Assembly (NCBI GenBank): GCA_963930655.1
Contig: OZ005602.1
Location: 6,874,001 to 6,938,000 of the forward strand
Reading direction: 5' to 3'
Length of the DNA stretch: 64,000 nt
Source of the DNA: Myrica gale
Lineage: Eukaryota > Streptophyta > Magnoliopsida > Fagales > Myricaceae
Below the pieces are notes generated by a model, which was given only the letters and a program-made list of their open reading frames with translations, was not told where the DNA came from and ran no database searches. A program made the position numbers and the translations under genes. Positions 47,281 through 62,341 of this stretch are shown here, one piece after another (position 1 is the stretch's first letter; each line of letters begins with the position of its first letter).

Positions 47281-48289
47281 TGAAAAACTCGGTTTAGACC
47301 CCATTAACACCTAGAGGGGGTGAATATGTGTTTTTTCTCTAATTAAAGATCAACAACAATTTTATAACACATTCTAAAATTGTTCAGCCTAGATATGCAC
47401 AATAATCAAATCAATCAACAAATAAGCAGCGAAAAAATTAAATCAAACTTCAATCACACAAAGAGACAAGGATTTGGTGACGAAGTGAAAAACCTTTGAA
47501 ATACTATTCAAAGTTATAACCACTCCGGGTTAGCAGCCACCTTAAATTCACTAAGAAAAAAAGTTGATAAACTGTGATTTAGACATGGGCAACCCCAGTT
47601 GCTTGACTTTGGCAACGCTGATGTAATCATCTAACCGTACCTATTTAGATCTGTTCTGTGCTGTATTCACCTCAAACCCAAGTTCCTTATGGATTCTTCA
47701 TGAACAAACCTTGTTCGTCAACACACCTTCAACAACATGAAGGTTCCACAAAAGGATGATTGATGAATATGGAGGCATGAATCCTCTGATGTTTTTCTCT
47801 CAAGAAAGGAGGCACAAGTATGTTCAAGAATAGCCTCAATAACCTTTTGGACGTCCTCTCACTCAAGCTAGTATGGTTTCTCCATTTTTCACATGGAAAG
47901 TCTAAAAAATCAGGAGTTTTTGAAATTCGTCAAAAGTCGTCGAGCGTTGGTCGACCGAGAGTCGAACATGATGTCCCTGTCTGAAATCTTCATAGGGCGC
48001 TCGAGTGTGACAGCGCGAAGGCACTATCTTTAACTCTTTCATGAGGCACTCGAGCGTCTGTCAAACCTCTGTTTGAATTCTTCATGGTTCGCTCGAGCTT
48101 CGGTCAAGCGTCAATCAAACGTAAAGTCTCTGTAGAAATGCTTTTTATCACGCTCGAGCGGTAGCCGAGAGACAAACCAACTTGGACACTACTCATAAAC
48201 AAACTCTTGAACGACATAGGATAAAAATATACAACTCCATAAAGACATATTTTGATACGAAATTTAGCCAATACATAAATGCACTAACA
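47281..48289 (-). repeat. 5' LTR (about 1 kb) of the long-LTR copia element
   Basis: On the minus strand the LTR begins TGTTAGTGCA (48289) and ends just before the primer-binding site. It carries several CGCTCGAGCG-like motifs (about 47998, 48046, 48090, 48151), a known feature of some plant copia LTRs, and ends with caccccctctaggtgttaat before the primer site. It interrupts the gag of another copia element right after its frame SATYATNW. Confidence 0.75.
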
Positions 48290-48299
48290 TAATTCAACA

Positions 48300-48545
48300 A
48301 CCAAGAAGCTACCAATTAGTCGCATATGTAGCAGAAGAAGATTCTGGTTGTGGAAGAGATCCATCAAAAAATGCAAATTTATTGTTTGCGCTCAGAGCCA
48401 TTTCCATGGAATTGGACCAACTTGAATAATTCTCTCCATTGAGAGTCCAAGAAACGAGAATCACATTTGGATTATCGGATTTGTTTGGAATCGAAGAAAT
48501 CGAAGGAGGTGATGATTCAGCAGCCAATAAAGAAGCTCCTATACC
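48300..48545 (-). pseudogene. Ty1/copia gag N-terminus, truncated by a second retroelement
   Basis: Starts with ATG at 48527 (MAAESSPPSISSIPNKSDNP) and reads LNGENYSSWSNSMEMALSAN and NKFAFFDGSLPQPESSSATY, the typical start of plant copia gag (DUF4219/UBN2 region). The frame ends at NW, where the long-LTR element begins at 48289. A primer-site-like sequence (tggtataggagc, minus strand) is located between this gag and its LTR. Confidence 0.82.
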
Positions 48546-48550
48546 ATATA

Positions 48551-48817
48551 CGTTAATTTTATAAGTGAAAGCAGAGTATCAAACATAACAGAGAATAAGA
48601 AAAGAAAGAAAGAGGAAATTGTAAAATCTGTGTATATTCAAGTAAGTCGTAATCTGTACAAAATGCTTCTTATATATCATCTACCTTAGCTAAGAAGCAA
48701 TACATAACAAAACTAACTGATCATGTATAACAGAATACAAACTAATTAACTTCCAGCTCATCTTTCCGCAGCTTCGCCACATGAGCAATCAACAGCAGAC
48801 TAAAAATAACTCTAATA
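48551..48817 (-). repeat. 5' LTR of the truncated copia element
   Basis: Reads from tattagag (48817) to aaaattaacg (48551) on the minus strand, about 267 bp. It closely parallels the 44176-44435 LTR (shared blocks gctgatgtgg-like, aagatgagctggaagtta, ttgtattctgttatacat, acttgaatatacacaga, gatactctgctttcactta). Confidence 0.8.
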
Positions 48818-49335
48818 TCCTCCTCAATTAGCTATATCAGACCCTTCGGCTAGTTATAAAATGCATCCAAGCTTGTTAATCTCGCTTTTCACATCTAGTG
48901 CATGCCTGCAGCAAGATCAATTATTTTTACCACCTAATTTGTATCCTCTCTGTTAGAAGGAATATTCTAAGATGATATGCATGCATGGTCTCGTAGCCTC
49001 ACACGAAATATGGTTTGCCTTGGACAAAGAATTTCTAGCCAACCCGGCCATAAAAAAGAATATATATCTGGTACCAATTGCTAGCACTAGATCTAGAGAA
49101 AGCATTTTCAATCGCTGAATAATTAATTGAAGAGTACTCACTATGAGACATTTCACTTCCATTGGCGTTATAAGAGGTTCATACATTCTATCAGGGATTC
49201 ATGAGTTCCAATTAGGATTTACTAGTCTCTAATTCAATCGGTACAAGAGGGATTCAATCTTCTGTTCGGAATTATTTTTTTAATACTTAAAGATCAATTG
49301 TTAAAATCTCATGAGGATAAATTTATCCACTAGTG
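48818..49335. other. Intergenic, nothing assigned
   Basis: No gene supported. The ORF at 48953-49186 (minus) has no recognisable domain. Confidence 0.35.
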
Positions 49336-49486
49336 CTAATCTTACCGTTCTAAGAGGTTCCAGTGAGGGATGAGATGTTGCCAACACATTAATGAATAAA
49401 ATTGGAGGCATCTCTATTCATTAATGTGTTGGCAACATCTCAGTCATCCGTTAGGATTTCTTAGAACTGTAAGATTAAGACCATAA
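49336..49486. repeat. Fold-back hairpin with 28-bp perfect core stem
   Basis: tgagatgttgccaacacatt followed by aatgaata (49371-49398) is followed by its exact reverse complement at 49415-49442, with a 16-nt loop. Outside the core the pairing continues imperfectly (cttaccgttctaag at about 49351 against cttagaactgtaag at about 49459), giving arms of about 65-70 nt. Size and shape are like a MITE or a plant miRNA-type precursor. No target was checked. Confidence 0.8.
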
Positions 49487-49575
49487 CTTTTCTCGCCTGT
49501 CCTTGTGGTTTAAAAAATTTCCGAACGGATCCTTATAGTTAATTTTGTGGCAAACTAATTCCTAGACTTCAACAT

Positions 49576-50552
49576 CTAGCTAGGCCTTTGACACGCGCGT
49601 TCATTAGCCACGACGTAGTACGTACATTCGAAACCCCAAGCAGTCATCTATCTGCTACTTAATTAATGTTTGGCATTCGTGCTTCCACGATCCCGAACTT
49701 AAACCACCCCGAAGAAAACATTTATGTGTGGTACAGAATTTCATGGACTAATTAATTGAGCGAGCAAGTTGTATGACCTTCACTTCTTTTCTGTGATTTT
49801 TTCCACCGCATGCAAGACGTAGTATGAACGTTACTTCCAAAGTAAAAGAAGTGTGTTGACTTCTCCAAATTATGAACAAATTGCACATCAAGTCTCCGAG
49901 ATCGATGCTTTTTGACTTTTGCCACATATATTACGTCCAAAAATGTCAACAGTAAGCATATTGGCTTTGAGATTTTAGATGTAAGAGGCACGCCCCAAAT
50001 GGAATTGGGTAATTAGACTTTGTATCATGTTCGAGAAAAAAAACCTTTTTCGAAAAGTCTAGAGAGAGATGCTCTGTAGACTTTTTCATTTTCTCTCTTG
50101 GGAGACGGACGGACATCTGCCTCCTCCCTTCCGCCCACCAGTCGGTTAGAGGTTGTCTTTGTTTTTGTTTTTGTTTTTTTCCTTCTTTTCTTCTGGTCTG
50201 TGGCAATTTTTTGGTTATGATTTGGGGTATTCCACAGGTGAGGTTCTCATGGCAACCCCCTTATTTTGGCGACTATGGCAGGCAAGCACCACTGGGCTTC
50301 CTCCGACAGCCTCCGATCTTCAATCTGTGCCTTGTCTAACGACTTGATCTCGGCGCATACATGTAGGAACACGTGCCTTTCATTAAGGTGCATGACACTT
50401 TCGTGGTGGTTGCCCACTCCTCCATTGTGTTTTGCTGGGAGCCTTGTTTTTGTCGGTGCTGGCGTGGATGAAGCCCTGGGAAAGTGAGATCGAGGTGCTC
50501 GGACTTCCTCTCTTTCGACAACCGAAACTGCCATCCACGGCGGGTTATAGTT
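49576..50552. repeat. Duplicated unit, copy 1 left part
   Basis: Direct duplicate of 54780-55400. Shared blocks in order: acatctagctaggcc, gtacgtacatt, gaacttaaaccacccc, tggtacagaatttcatg, gagcgagcaagttgtat, ccaaatggaa-tgggtaatt, aaagtctagagagag, tgaagccctggg-aagtgagatcgagg, and gcgggttata at the MULE border. Copy 1 has an extra stretch (about 50160-50440) absent from copy 2. Short ORFs occur on both strands, none with a known domain. The unit continues at 53358 beyond the MULE. Confidence 0.8.
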
Positions 50553-50561
50553 TTACACCAG

Positions 50562-53357
<2,796 letters not shown>

Positions 53358-53861
53358 TTACACCAGGTATATGGACCCAAGTAGGTTGTGTAGGGTCTTT
53401 CACCTAGTTGTTAGTGGCCCTCGAGGCCTGTAGGTGTTGGCCCATCGCGCATGTTGGTTCTTAGGCCTTTGGGCCTTTTTCACAATGTAACGGGCTCTAT
53501 GCCTCTTTACAATGTGACCCGCCATAGACGCCCAACTATGCTCATCACCTGGTATATACTCTTCCTTTGCGAAATGAAGTTCATAATTACCAAGAAAACA
53601 AAAGACTACGGGCATGTTCGTTTGACTAAAAATTCTAGAATTTGAATCCAAGTTTTTAAATTTATACTCCTAATATTATTTCTACACGCATACCAATACA
53701 ACACAATATTACCTTTTTTATACACATCAATACGACTTTTACACACATGCCAATAAAACTCAAACATCACTTAAATATTCACACTATTCGTAGAATTCAA
53801 CAAATTTTCTCAAAAGGAACATGCCCTACGTATCCATCGACAACTTTGGATTAACCTGGTA
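53358..53861. repeat. Duplicated unit, copy 1 right part
   Basis: Continues copy 1 after the MULE: ggacccaagtaggttgtgta, cctagttgttagtggccct, ttcttaggcctttgggcc, caactatgctca, ccatcgacaactttggatta, all in the same order as 55412-55690 in copy 2. Copy 1 has an insertion of about 200 bp at 53610-53820. Confidence 0.8.
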
Positions 53862-54413
53862 GTTCAAGAATTGATGTGAAAATAAACATTCGTTCACCCC
53901 TAACTATTAGCTAATTTCAAATTTGCCCCTCTAACTATAAAAACGACGATTTATGTCCTCTAACTTTCAAAAATTATCAATGTATACCCCCGTCCAAATC
54001 AGTTGTTAAGTTAGACATAAACACATGTAAAATTATCGAAATACCCCCAAAGACAAAATTATCAAAAAATAAATTAATATTCAAGAAATAAATTAACATA
54101 TATATATATATATATATAGATTACTCAAATAGAGTTTCATCAGTTTTATTTAAAAAATATTACCTTTTTCTAACTTTCATTTTTTTAATGAATTTTTTAA
54201 AATATTTTTAGTAATTTTGTCGTTGAGGGATATTTCGGTCATTTTACATGTATTTTCGTCTGACTTAACAGTTGATTTGGATGGGATGTATATTAATGAT
54301 TTTTAAAAGTTAAAGGACGTAAATCGTCGTTTTTATAGTTAGCAGAGTGAGTTTGAAATTAGCTCAAAGTTAGGGGGTGAACAAATGTTTATTTTCACAT
54401 CAAATTTTGAACC
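53862..54413. repeat. Fold-back element, arms of about 220 bp
   Basis: The left arm (from gttcaagaattgatgtgaaa at 53862) and right arm (ending ttcacatcaaattttgaacc at 54413) are imperfect inverted copies: ataaacattcgttcacccct / agggggtgaacaaatgtttat; ctataaaaacgacgatttat / gtaaatcgtcgtttttatag; gtccaaatcagttgttaagt / gacttaacagttgatttgga. The centre is AT-rich with a TA microsatellite at 54097-54118. No coding potential. The outer 20 bp also occurs at the equivalent point of copy 2 of the duplicated unit (55685). Confidence 0.85.
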
Positions 54414-54779
54414 AGCCACGTGAATCCATAATTAAGCGAGCGTGATTGAAATTAGCCCATAGTTAGGAGGCGAATTATAATATTATCCCATTTAATTTTT
54501 GAAGAAATAAAGATATAAATCCGAAAAAAGTATGACCCCCACCCAAAAAACATGAATATTAAGGAATTACAAAAAGACAAATAAATTTGAAACAATATCT
54601 CAAGAGATATTGGAAGTACAAAAGAAAAAACAAGACAAAAAAAAACAGAAAATAATAATAATTAAGAAACAAAGTTTCTGATTTGCTAGCGGAGGTCAAT
54701 GATCACTCTACCAGGTTGGGACACATTAATTTCAAACATAAATCAGAGTCCTGGTTAGCGGCGCAGACTTTAACACGTA

Positions 54780-55712
54780 CATCTAGCTAGGCCATTGCCG
54801 GCGTTCATTATAGTACGTACATTTGAAACCGCAAGCTGTCTTCTATCTCCTACTTAATTGTTTCACATTCGTGCTTTCACTCCCCGAACTTAAACCACCC
54901 CGGTCCCCGAAGAACACGTTTATCTATGGTACAGAATTTCATGTACTAATTGAGCGAGCAAGTTGTATATACGAGCTTCACTTCTTCTCTGTGTGTTTTT
55001 TCCACCGCGTGCAAGTTGTATGAACTTCGCTCCGAGATCGATGCTTTTTTACTTTTTCCACATATTATACGTCCAAAAATTTCAACAGTAAGGATATTGG
55101 CTTTGAGATTTTAGATGGAACAGGCACGCCCCAAATGGAACTGGGTAATTTGGGTAATTAGACTGTGTATCATGTTTTCAACAAAAAAAACCTTTTGGAA
55201 AAGTCTAGAGAGAGGTGCTCTTGCCTCTCTCTAGACTCCTTTTTTCTTCTGCAAACCAACCCCCTCTTTTTCATTGTTCTCCTCCCTTCCGCCCTCTCCT
55301 CTAGCTTTTACTGGCGTGGACAAAGCCCTGGGGAAGTGAGATCGAGGAGCTCGAACCTCCTCTCGTCTGACGACTGAAACCACCATGGCGGGTTATAACT
55401 TTACATCGGGTCTGTCGACCCAGATAGGTTGTGTAGGGCCAGCTTTGACCTAGTTGTTAGTGGCCCTTGAGACTTGTTGGCCCATCAGGCATGTGTTCTT
55501 AGGCCTTTGGGCCTCTTTCACTGATGTATCTGGCTCTATGCCCCTGAACTTTGTAACCGATCTTAGAGGTTCAACTATGCTCAACACCTTGTATATATAT
55601 ACTCCCCCTTTATGATATGAATTCCATAATTGTCAAGAAAAAAACAATACTGTGTATCCATCGGCAACTTTGGATTAACCGGGCTGGTTCAAGATTTGAT
55701 GTGAAACATTTG
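54780..55712. repeat. Duplicated unit, copy 2 (without the MULE)
   Basis: Uninterrupted paralogue of 49576-50552 plus 53358-53880. The point corresponding to the MULE target is ttataactttacatcgggtc at about 55393. It ends with ggctggttcaagatttgatg at about 55683. Short ORFs are not conserved between the copies, so the unit is probably non-coding or an old repeat. Confidence 0.8.
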
Positions 55713-58700
55713 TGAAGCTACCCAAATTAAGGGCCAAAGTTACTGAAGTTTATATGTTTGTGACGGTCCTGACCAATAAGTAGAAGGAATGCTAATTTCA
55801 TCTAAATTTTTTGGAGAAGCCAATAGATCAAATTTCGGGTTGGGGGCCAAGATTGGAATTAGAATATAAAGGCCCACTTTCAATTTGGAGAACTCGGTCA
55901 ATCAAGGCCCACTTTCTAAGCCTTTTACATACAAGTCTAGCCCAACAAGGCAACAACTTGCAGACCCTTTTCTTTTCCTTTCTTCTCTCCTTCCCAAAGG
56001 CAACAACTTGTCATGACTGTTGTTCCCAGGTTAGATTTGCTTTTAATTAGGATTCGGCCCAGTGGACACTAATTAAGCAAAAGTTTATAGTGACACTATG
56101 TTTAGGTTATCTTAAAGAAATGAGAAAACTCCCTATCATACCCGATTGAATCAAATGCCCGGCTAATCCATTATAGAAGCTTGAGAAGAAGTATCGTGGA
56201 TCATGGTTGGGTGGGCTCGTTTGCTCCTCCTCCTGAGGCATTTGGGATGCCTAGAGTAACCGACATACTCATGATGAGGAGGTATAAGACCAACAAGACA
56301 TGAGAGGTAGTGATGTCTCATCGTAATCATTATCCTACCTAAAGTTATCAATTACATGTGGATATTGGCGGTCTGGCAGCCGGACAAGATCCGACCATAT
56401 AATCTCTCTACTTTGCCACAATGTTGCACCAACCCCCATTACTTTGCCATGTCTCTTACTTCCTTGTCTAGTTGAGAGTGTGCATGGAGAGTCATTAGAT
56501 TCCGATCAAACATGGGCTTGATTTATGGTACGTATAATAAAATCCTTTCTTTTTTGGCCGCCACCATCAAGTGTTTTTTTGGATGACGTACGTTATAATC
56601 TGGTTGATCCACAATTAATGCAGAACTGGATTTCCTAAGATTTTGGTCTTGGTCAGCTCCCGTTCTAATTAGCTCTCTGAACATTAACTGCTACATTCTT
56701 TCCCTTCACTTTTCTTTTAAAACTTTTGGATACCATTAATTAAGGAATTCCATCCACTTCATTTTGATCAGTTATGTGTAGAACAGTATTATTATGCTAA
56801 CAGCTTATAAGAGTTTATAATTATGCCCCCCCTTTTTTATATATCTTTTGCACTTTTTGCAGGGGGCTTCGTGTTGATGCATGCCCTAATACAAGCATAT
56901 GTTTGGTGCCGCAGAACAGTGAGTGAGGTCATAGTTCATTCTTAATGTCGGCCACCTTTTCATCTACAGGCTACAGCATTCGAACTGCAGAATTGGGTGT
57001 AGTGGGGTACGTGGACCAATGAGCATAATAACCAATTGGTTTTTAGCATAATTTAGTTGCAGGCGAATCCAACAGGTGGTTAGTGTTTCGCGTAATCAAA
57101 TCAATCAAGGCACTAGTACTGCCCAACATGTGAAACATTTTGCATGACGAGATCCAGAAAACAATGCAACGTCCATATCATTAGCTATATTCTATGCCGA
57201 CAAGGCGACAACATAGTTGGAGAAGAATCAAATAAGGTATTACTGTTCTCCTATGGAGGTCTCTATATTTGCAATGCACAGATCTTAAGGATTATAGACT
57301 ATCCTTAAAAACTTGATATATCCATATAGCAGCTCGCAAGAGGAGTTTATAACAGTACAAAGTTTAGCAGTAATAAACTATCCTCTGTCAAGAATAAGGG
57401 AGAAAACCCTTTGCAAGGCACATGAGTGTCCATTCAATATTGTTGAAGGTCAGTATCTAAACCCTAAATCTTTAGAAGGCAAAAGATCCAGAGCTGCTAT
57501 TAGCTAAGATACATTAGGACCTTAATATTAAGACTGAATCTAAACCCGTTATAGCGTGTCAGTATAGATCCTTAGTGGATTAATCAGTTACGGTACTAAA
57601 AAGGTTTTGTGCAGATCTAATATTATGCTAAAATAAGGAAAATAATAAAGAGATTGGAAAAGTTTAGTACTCTATAAAATATTATGGAAGAAAAAAAGAA
57701 GCCGGTCGAGATTAACTAGCTTCTTTAGCTTAATTAGAAGGTCTACATATTCTAGGAAGAATAAAGTCCTAGCTAGAGATTAATTTAATTATACTTAAAT
57801 TGATTATTTTGTATACTCTAGAGAGATCACTAATATAGACAATCGTATACTTGTTGTATTGATCTAGTCCCTATAGGGTTGAATAAACTTTATACTATAC
57901 ACATGATGTATCAGATCTCTTATGCAGATACCAATAATTAATCTCGAGTTCTTTCGCCATGGTGTTCATATATTATTTTTGGAAACTTTTTCATAGCACG
58001 CTTTACCATATAGCCTCCACTTTTGATTTCAACCCAAAACATTATGCACCATAGAATGTGCAAGTATATGCAGAATGAGTTGGATGACCATCCACATTTT
58101 TGTCGTCCACGCAATGTTTGGTGGAAGATAAATTTCCTTTGCCATCTGAGCTAGAGCCTATATATGTAGGGAGAATTCGTTTCGGGTGTATTACGCCTGC
58201 AACGTGAAAACAATTAGTTTAAAGGCAAATTGCTTGTTTGGTTGAATCCCGATCGAAGCAGAAAAGTGTTGTGAATTATCAATGCATATATATATGCATG
58301 AAGAAAAGACACCAACTAAACATCTTTTATTGAGAAAAAGTACTTGCATCATGTGTTACCCAATAACCAATATCATGTACGGAAATTAACCATAATACAT
58401 TATTGTAATTTTTCTTAATCATGAGTACTTTTCTTCTCTTCTCTTCTTTTTTTGTTTGTTGTTTTATTTATGTTTGTTTCTTTTCTTAATCATGTAGATC
58501 TGCACTTTAACTTCAAAGGATTAATTAATATTGCTTTTGAAACTCTTTGCGATTATTACAAGGTGCAGTTTTATCCAATAAGGATCTAACGTGGCATTTG
58601 GTCCTATACCATTCTCATGTCATCATTTCTTTCCCACTCCTACTCAGTGTGGGAATCGAGTTTGACATTGAGACCTCTGAGTACTATTCCATCTGTTCGA

Positions 58701-58940
58701 TCTCGTGTCGTCCAAGCCATTGTGACCGTATTAATATATACATTGACAAATAATAGATTGAAATTATAAATTTACCCCGAAAAATAGTCACTCTCCAACC
58801 AGTTGGAGATAAGGGTATCAATTTCCATCAAGCAACAGAGAAAAGAGGAAAGAGTAATTGATTTTGATACAGCAAAATTCTCTCCCTCTCTCAAGGGGAA
58901 TAATAACCTTTATGCATGTAATATCCAAAAATTCTGAGAC
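55713..58940. other. Intergenic, nothing assigned
   Basis: More than 3 kb of AT-rich sequence. ORFs up to 79 residues (55811-56050 and others) show no known domain. No repeat border could be defined. Confidence 0.4.
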
Positions 58941-58959
58941 AGGATCTTGATCATGCCGA

Positions 58960-58974
58960 CCCCCCCCCCCCCCC
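58960..58974. repeat. Poly-C tract
   Basis: A run of 15 C residues, unusual in this AT-rich region and prone to length errors in sequencing. Confidence 0.9.
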
Positions 58975-61257
58975 GCGTAAAAGAAGGTGAAAGAAAAAGG
59001 CCTAAATTCACAAGTGTAACTGTGTAAGGCAGGCAGACGTACAAACACAGTCCTAGGAATATTACCAAGATTCTGCTAGGCTGGCCACCATATACATGAT
59101 ATAGTGGTGGTTCATTTTCCCACGATCAAAAAGGCAAACCCACAGCCACCGCTGGTCTCACCATCATATGGTGGGCTAAAGGGCTTGGACCACGACAAAA
59201 CAAAAAGCCCTAGAGCTAAAGCCAACTAGTATGCTGTCAACGTCTTGCGTACACATTTTCCCTATTGGCTCCCAATGTCCCGTATTATTAAGTGGGGGTC
59301 AGGAAATTTCAATACATATTCTCGCATTTCCGCCCCCCACATTCGTTTTCTCTCACTTTCTGTGCCATCATCCAATCACTAGTGTAATAATGGAAGGGAG
59401 ATCTTCTGATATGTGAGAATAACAAAGGTGGTCTTCAGCCTTTATTATAAAGCTTCATCAAGCAACACTTGTTGGTTGCGAATATCTCCTTTTTCCTTTC
59501 ACATACCCGGCCTCTTTTCCTTCCAGAGACGAGAGGTGTTGCTACTTCTGACGTCCTCTAATTTCAAACCCACTATTTCAGATAAATACGAATTTAGCAT
59601 ATATTATTTATTTGTAGCTTTTCGCATGCGATCGAGTTAATGACTCTTTTTAATTAATTATTTTTATTTTGGCTTAAATGATATAGGTGAATATATATCC
59701 TAATGTAACTCGATCTGTCATGCGCATAATCTCACCTGGCCTCTCTACTCAAGTTGCTCATGACCTAACTTATTCACATTCACATTCTAAAAAATTTCAG
59801 AAAAAATTTGCACCTCTAACGTCGTTTCAGAGCTTTCTTTAACTATCCAACCAACGTTTCATTGGTCTTTGAAAACTTTAAATTAAGCATATATATAGAT
59901 AGATAGATAGGCTACATTGGAATCCAGATCATGAAGAGCTTATATATATATGTTTGTACTCTTTTCTTATGAAATTAATTATGTTAAAGGTAATCTCCTT
60001 TTGTGTTGATTATCCAGCTTGAGAAATTAGCTGGAGCTCCCGTACTAAATTGTGCTTCATTTGAGACAAAGTACGTAGTACAATATGACAAGATCAGTCT
60101 TAACGTTTATTGGTGTTTCTTGGTAGGTGCATAAAAACCCTAGCTAGCTAGCTAGCTCGATCGGCCTCATAATTCATCATGCAAATTAATGCTTTGAAAA
60201 GTACAATGAAAGTATAGCATCCGTTCGGGCTAATTTCCCATTGAGGAATGAAACGTACGTAAATGCCAATTTGGATGGTTAACGATCTAGTTCAAGCCTT
60301 TTGGATCATTGGGTTTTCTTTGCGTGGGTTTATTAATAAACTGATCTCTGCCTCGTTTTGTTGGGTACCGAGATTTTCCCTTCATGAATGTTTGGAGTTG
60401 ATCGAGGTCGCGCGACACCTAACAGAGGAACATAATCTTGATAGCTACATGCTATTGGTCGTAGAAAACCAGAAGCTAGCGCATGGGAAATATTATTACT
60501 TACAATAATATAGATGGAGGATGGAAAACTTGAGGCCTGCAGCTTCACTTTTCCAAATCATGATATATATATATACCTTTAGTACTTTTTGCTTGTTGTA
60601 CTGCAAATAAAATTTGTGTACTGCCGGAAAATACCAAAGGGAAAAAGAAAAATAATCATGAGAAATGAAGAGAAGAAGAAAAAATGGAAGATTTGATATT
60701 ATGTTTCCGAAATTTTAATCTATAGAGATAAATTAATGCTGATATGCTGGTTAAATCTTCTTTCTTCTGATAATCAAAGGAACTTTTAAAATGATTTATA
60801 ATCAAAGATAAACAGTTTATATATATTGCTGCCTATGTCAAGTCATGCATGCCAATGAAAACCCCGCCTATATATACCAAAACCGGTAGCACAAGCCAAC
60901 TGCTGATGAGAGTACATACGTAAGAAAAAGGAAGAATACCTCTACACTACAACCCCAAGTAGAACTACTAATTACTATCAAAGAAATGGGGGGGAGCGGT
61001 GCGGGACCGGGCAAGAAAAGTCATAACTGGCCACTTGATGCACCCGCCCAAAAGAGTACCAACATACGGACTAAGCTGACATTAGCTAAGTCTTGGGTTT
61101 GCAGCAAATGGCTAGTTCTGCTGACATCAAGAGCTGTGGCTGTAAGGGTAGAGTTTTGTATCGTGGCCTCACCCTTGACTAGCTAGAGTGATTACAACCA
61201 CAATGATATATTGATCTACTAGGCCTAGATGTGTATGCATGCATGGTGAGTACAGAA
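58975..61257. other. Intergenic, nothing assigned
   Basis: No gene supported. Small simple repeats: gatagatagatag at about 59899 and ctagctagctagct at about 60140. ORFs lack known domains. Confidence 0.4.
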
Positions 61258-62341
61258 CAAAAAGGTTAAAATGAAGATGAGAGAGAAATAGTAACAACTG
61301 ACGAGATTTTAAATGGTTCAGTCTAAAAACCTACATCCACTGTGAAAAGCTCTCTATAGTTGTGCTTTGTATTATAAGCTCATACATATTATAAATTGAA
61401 GGTCTATAGAAACAATACAAAGCATAATAAGAAAATATTCATACATTTAAATTTGAATCTCTACATTTGAAATTTGAATCTTGATAATGATATCATGATA
61501 ACCATAATATAATATCTAATCTTTAATATTAGATTATGATATTATCTCTAACATCCTCCCTCGCTCTCTCAAACACAAGATGGAGAAATCTGAAATATTG
61601 TGTTTCAAAAATGAGATCTGAAGGTGATCGGACTTAAAATCATATCATAGGCACACGATCCTTGCTCCCTACTCCCTTGCTGAACATATCGTCTTTTTTT
61701 TAAAAAAATTTGATCAGACCTTGAAATCATATCATAGACACATAACCTTGAAGAGTGGCTGAAAGTGATCGGACCTTGAAATCATAAGCACACGACCATC
61801 GCCAAATATATCTCATGCTCTGTTTTTTCTATCTCTTAAACTAACCTCTTTTTTATCGCAAATGCATTTGCTGTAAGTATAGTTGAGGTAAAAATTCACC
61901 AGTGAGATAGCTCTTGACTCTTTGCAAGAGACATTCAAACGAAGAGTGACAAAATTGCCAACATTTAAGGATGCGGAAGACATGTTTTGTTGCTCTGATA
62001 CCAAGAAGAAAAAAAGGTAAAAATGAATAGGAGAGATAAATAGTAATAAGATATTAGAGATTTTAAGTGGTTTGGTTTAGAAGTTAAGTGGTTTTGTTTA
62101 GAAGACCTGAAAGCCCTCTATGACTGTGTTTAATTTGTATTATAAGCACATACAGATTACAAATTGAAGGTCTATATTTATAGAGACAATACAAAATATA
62201 ATAGGAAAATATTCCTACATTTAAATTTTAATCTCTATATTTGAGATTTGAATCTTGATAAGGATATCAAATCTTTGATATCGTGAAAACCATAATATCA
62301 TATCAAATCTTTAAGATTTGATTATGATATTATCTCTAACC
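61258..62341 (-). mobile_element. TRIM (terminal-repeat retrotransposon in miniature)
   Basis: Two direct repeats of about 300-330 bp (61258-61553 and 62006-62341) flank only about 450 bp. On the minus strand the right copy is the 5' LTR, followed by a primer-binding site TGGTATCAGAGC (62003-61992), a perfect initiator Met tRNA match. The left copy is the 3' LTR, preceded by a polypurine tract gagcgagggaggat (about 61567-61554) and beginning TGTTAGAGATAATATC. The internal part has no coding capacity. LTR copies differ by many substitutions and small indels, so the insertion is not recent. Flanking target duplications were not found. Confidence 0.82.
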
